A stretch of DNA of 34,034 bases. Source: Bacteroidales bacterium (GTDB taxonomy: Bacteria; Bacteroidota; Bacteroidia; Bacteroidales; P3). Shown here piece by piece: positions 31,566 through 34,034 of the stretch. Location: positions 1 through 34,034 of the forward strand of contig JAFVBF010000065.1 of assembly GCA_017480145.1 (NCBI GenBank). The letters are read 5' to 3'. Numbering within the stretch: the stretch's first letter is position 1; each line of letters begins with the position of its first letter. The position numbers were made by a program, and so were the translations under genes. The notes beneath the pieces are model-generated. The model saw nothing but the letters and a program-made list of their open reading frames with translations. It was not told the origin of the DNA and made no database searches.

Positions 31566-33374
31566 ATGTATAGAAATCTTACAGACCCAGAGGTTGCTCT
31601 CTTGCAATCTCTGGGTAATTTTTCGGACAACTGGCAGACTGTCTATGTCTCCGACCCTTTCGATGCCAGCCTGTTGCATTTCAACCATTTTTCTGGTGAG
31701 GTTTTTCTTGGGTCGGTATCTTCTGCCTCCGTGTCCGTCGGCGATATCTCCTTTCCCGAAGGCATCTACCACAGCTGGTTGCGCAACTGCGTTGTAGGCC
31801 ATCATTGTGCTGTGCATCAGGTTCGACTACTGGATAATTGCGAGGTTGGCGATAAGGTGTTGATTTTTAATGTAGGACAGATTTCATCCTCACGCCCTTT
31901 TCAACTGGATCCTATTGCCGTAATGAATGAAAATGGAAGGCGTTCCATCATACCCTTCCCTTCTATGACGGTGGGTGATGCTTACCTTTGGGCCAAATAC
32001 CGCAATCAAAAACTGCTGCAGCACCGCTTGGCGGAATTTACATCCGAAGCGTTGCCTCCCAGAGCAACAATAGGGGAGGGATGCGTGTTGTCTAACTGCC
32101 AAAAAATACATAATACAATAATTCTCAGTGATGCAGACGCTCCTACGGTAATCTCCGAAGCTATTGCCTTGGAGAATGGCATTGTGGGTTACGGATGCCA
32201 ACTGTCGCGAGGATGTGTTTTGCGTAATTTCTTATTGGGCGAGAATGTGCACATCGAGGATGTGGCTCGCATCAACGACTCAGTCATTGGCGACAACAGC
32301 ACCATTGCTCGTTGCGAAGTTGGCAACAGCCTCGTGTTCCCTGCCCATGAGCAGCATCACAACAATTCGTTTCTGATTGCTGCCACTCTGATGGGGCAGA
32401 CCAATCTGGCCGCAGGCACTACGATTGGCTCCAACCACAATGGCCGTACGGCCGACAATGAGTTCGTCTCTGGTCGTGGATTTTGGCCTGGATTGTGTTC
32501 CAGCTTCAAACACCCTTCCCGTCTGGCCTCCTATTGCCTTTTTGCCAAGGGTGATTACCCCAACGAGTTGAATATCATTCTTCCATTCTCTCTTGTCAAC
32601 AACAATGCTGCCAAGGATTGTCTTGAAGTGATGCCAGCCTACTGGTGGATGTACAATATGTATGCCCTCCATCGTAATGAGAAAAAATTCGCAGCTCGCG
32701 ATCGCCGAAATCATCAGAGACAGCATATAGAGTTCTCCCCGTTGGCTCCCGACACCGTCGAAGAAATAGTTTATGCCCGCCAGCTCATCCGAAATTGGAC
32801 AGAGCAGGCATACTTGCATTCTCCGAATCCTACGCAACCTATAGAGATTACAGCTGATGAACAGGAGCATGGTCGCCGCAAAGTTGTGCTGCTCAAGGCA
32901 GCTCAAGGCTATCGGGCTTATGAGGATATGATTTATTATTACATTGGATGTGTCCTTGTTGGAGATTCCTCGACGGGCTCTCGCAATATGCCCGACAGCA
33001 TCCTCGCTGGTCGTCGCGAAACAGTTTGGATCAATATTGGTGGTCAGTTGATACCCCAGACATCTTTTGACCAGATGCTTCGTGACATTGAGCAGGGCAA
33101 GTTGGATTCATGGTCATCTGTCCATGGGCGCATGGATGCCCTGTGGCAACAATATCCCGATGAGAAACGACGTCACGCTTACCGCCTACTATGCGACATG
33201 ATGGGCATCTCGCAACTAACAGAACCTGTTTGGGAGCAGGCGTTGTCTCGCTATGATGAAGCGTGTCGCTATGTAACGCATCAGGTGCGCTCCACCCGCG
33301 AAAAAGATGAAAAAAACCCTTTCCGTCGCATGATATATGCCGATGATGCCGAAATGAACGCCGTACTATATTGA
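31566..33374 (+). CDS. DUF4954 family protein with left-handed beta-helix region
   Basis: A 602-aa protein of a Bacteroidota-typical family. The N-terminal half (about 50-310) contains hexapeptide-like turns (VVGHHCAVHQVRLLDNCEVG, ATIGEGCVLSNCQKIH, VIGDNSTIARCEVGNSLVF, GTTIGSNHNGRT), as in left-handed beta-helix acyl- and nucleotidyl-transferases. The C-terminal half is helical and charged. No signal peptide. A transferase role on a sugar nucleotide is suggested by the fold but unproven. ATG 31566 (MYRNLTDPE) is preferred over TTG one codon before. A TATTTTG sequence immediately upstream is one base short of a -7 box. Confidence 0.85.
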   Translation: MYRNLTDPEVALLQSLGNFSDNWQTVYVSDPFDASLLHFNHFSGEVFLGSVSSASVSVGDISFPEGIYHSWLRNCVVGHHCAVHQVRLLDNCEVGDKVLIFNVGQISSSRPFQLDPIAVMNENGRRSIIPFPSMTVGDAYLWAKYRNQKLLQHRLAEFTSEALPPRATIGEGCVLSNCQKIHNTIILSDADAPTVISEAIALENGIVGYGCQLSRGCVLRNFLLGENVHIEDVARINDSVIGDNSTIARCEVGNSLVFPAHEQHHNNSFLIAATLMGQTNLAAGTTIGSNHNGRTADNEFVSGRGFWPGLCSSFKHPSRLASYCLFAKGDYPNELNIILPFSLVNNNAAKDCLEVMPAYWWMYNMYALHRNEKKFAARDRRNHQRQHIEFSPLAPDTVEEIVYARQLIRNWTEQAYLHSPNPTQPIEITADEQEHGRRKVVLLKAAQGYRAYEDMIYYYIGCVLVGDSSTGSRNMPDSILAGRRETVWINIGGQLIPQTSFDQMLRDIEQGKLDSWSSVHGRMDALWQQYPDEKRRHAYRLLCDMMGISQLTEPVWEQALSRYDEACRYVTHQVRSTREKDEKNPFRRMIYADDAEMNAVLY

Positions 33375-33436
33375 AAAAACCATTCTTGATTTGCAGATGG
33401 TTAAATGCAAATTGGATGGGAAAAACAAAAAAAGTT

Positions 33437-33466
33437 TTTGTAGTTTGAAGAAAATACGTATTTTTG
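33437..33466 (+). promoter_or_regulatory. promoter of the tRNA-tuf cluster
   Basis: TTTG at 33437-33440, an 18-base gap and TATTTTTG at 33459-33466. It lies 44 bases before the first tRNA and is one of the best promoter matches in the window. Confidence 0.75.
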
Positions 33467-33510
33467 CAGCCTCAAAACGAGAAAAGAGTTGTTTGAAACA
33501 CTAAAACCAA

Positions 33511-33583
33511 GCCGATGTGACTCAGTTGGTAGAGTAGCTGATTTGTAATCAGCCTGTCGGGGGTTCGAGTCCCTTCATCGGCT
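33511..33583 (+). tRNA. tRNA-Thr (anticodon TGT)
   Basis: Cloverleaf with acceptor GCCGATG/CATCGGC, D-stem ACTC/GAGT, anticodon stem GCTGA/TCAGC with loop TTTGTAA, T-loop TTCGAGT. It reads ACA and related Thr codons. No CCA is encoded. The T-stem contains two G-T pairs at its base. Confidence 0.95.
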
Positions 33584-33621
33584 CGACGTTAAAACGCCAA
33601 TTGAGAATCTCAAGGCATTAT

Positions 33622-33703
33622 GGGGGAGTCGCATAGCGGCAATTGCAACAGACTGTAAATCTGTCCTCTTCGGAGTTCATTGGTTCGAGTCCAATCTCCC
33701 CCA
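33622..33703 (+). tRNA. tRNA-Tyr (anticodon GTA)
   Basis: Class II tRNA with a long variable arm (CCTCTTCGGAG), acceptor GGGGGAG/CTCCCCC, anticodon stem-loop CAGACTGTAAATCTG and T-loop TTCGAGT, discriminator A. No CCA is encoded. Confidence 0.95.
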
Positions 33704-33718
33704 CAAACCTACTGAGAA

Positions 33719-33791
33719 GCGGAAGTAGCTCATTTGGTAGAGCGATAGCCTTCCAAGCTATAGGTGGCGGGTTCGAGCCCCGTCTTCCGCT
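33719..33791 (+). tRNA. tRNA-Gly (anticodon TCC)
   Basis: Acceptor GCGGAAG/CTTCCGC, D-stem GCTC/GAGC, anticodon stem ATAGC/GCTAT with loop CTTCCAA, T-arm GCGGGTTCGAGCCCCGT. No CCA is encoded. Confidence 0.95.
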
Positions 33792-33841
33792 CAAAATTGC
33801 GGAATGGGGCAGTCAGATATGCTCCATGCTTCAAGGTAAAA

Positions 33842-33914
<73 letters not shown>

Positions 33915-33934
33915 CTTTCTTAATGCAAATTAGT

Positions 33935-33960
33935 AAAGGACGAAGTTCTCTCGTCCTTTT
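33935..33960 (+). terminator. hairpin between the tRNA genes and tuf
   Basis: AAAGGACGA pairs with TCGTCCTTT around AGTTCTC, followed by only TTTTG. It could partially terminate or act as a processing site between the tRNAs and tuf. No clear separate -7 box for tuf follows. Confidence 0.55.
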
Positions 33961-34004
33961 GAGATGTGAAAAAACTATTGTTAACATTCTAATACGTATT
34001 AAAA

Positions 34005-34034
34005 ATGGCAAAAGAAAAATTCGATCGCTCTAAA
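34005..34034 (+). CDS. tuf: elongation factor Tu, first ten codons only
   Basis: ATG followed by AKEKFDRSK, the Bacteroidota EF-Tu N-terminus, running off the window edge. The position after a Thr-Tyr-Gly-Thr tRNA cluster supports the call. Nothing beyond the start can be assessed. Confidence 0.88.
   Translation, partial: MAKEKFDRSK

Overview
This window looks like core chromosome of a Bacteroidales bacterium (phylum Bacteroidota). The case rests on repeated TAnnTTTG promoter boxes, mostly weak Shine-Dalgarno signals, three OmpA-C proteins including a PorE-like TPR/PD40/OmpA protein, DUF2723, DUF4954 and SprT-like genes of Bacteroidota type, and the xerC-hpf / tRNA(Thr-Tyr-Gly-Thr)-tuf neighbourhood. 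I cannot name the genus. Nearly every gene is a housekeeping or envelope gene; there is no prophage, transposase or CRISPR array.

Layout. 1-2845: pgi (minus) and an abundant-type OmpA porin-like protein (plus). 2846-3510: a gene-free, repeat-rich stretch with an orphan consensus promoter. 3511-7164 (minus): GIY-YIG nuclease, purN, a GT4 glycosyltransferase and an OmpA protein; the last three are tightly packed, and the nuclease plus a possible 53-aa ORF is bracketed by imperfect direct repeats. 7834-10102: acpP-fabF-rnc. 10192-11830 (minus): rbfA and a LolC/E-type permease. 11921-12749: a Cys-rich lipoprotein overlapping a SprT-like metalloprotein. 12840-15807: a 56-aa protein, an LptE-family lipoprotein and a DUF2723 membrane protein. 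16063-20486: mrdA-rodA (cell elongation) then clpX. 20684-24358: the PorE-like protein and miaA. 24775-29477: phosphohexomutase, a PorV/PorQ-like barrel and a helix-hairpin-helix/beta-barrel protein. 29556-30755: xerC-hpf. 31077-33374: periplasmic rhodanese and DUF4954. 33511-33914: four tRNA genes, followed by the first ten codons of tuf.

The genes mostly serve envelope building (fatty acid synthesis, LPS and lipoprotein export, peptidoglycan elongation, OmpA anchoring, glycosyl transfer) and translation (rnc, rbfA, miaA, hpf, tRNAs, tuf). The least explained items are the GIY-YIG cassette with its flanking repeats, the C-terminal retropepsin-like domain on the PorE-like protein that seems to lack the catalytic DTG, the secreted HhH/beta-barrel protein with its small-barrel partner, and the candidate non-coding transcript at about 3280-3510.
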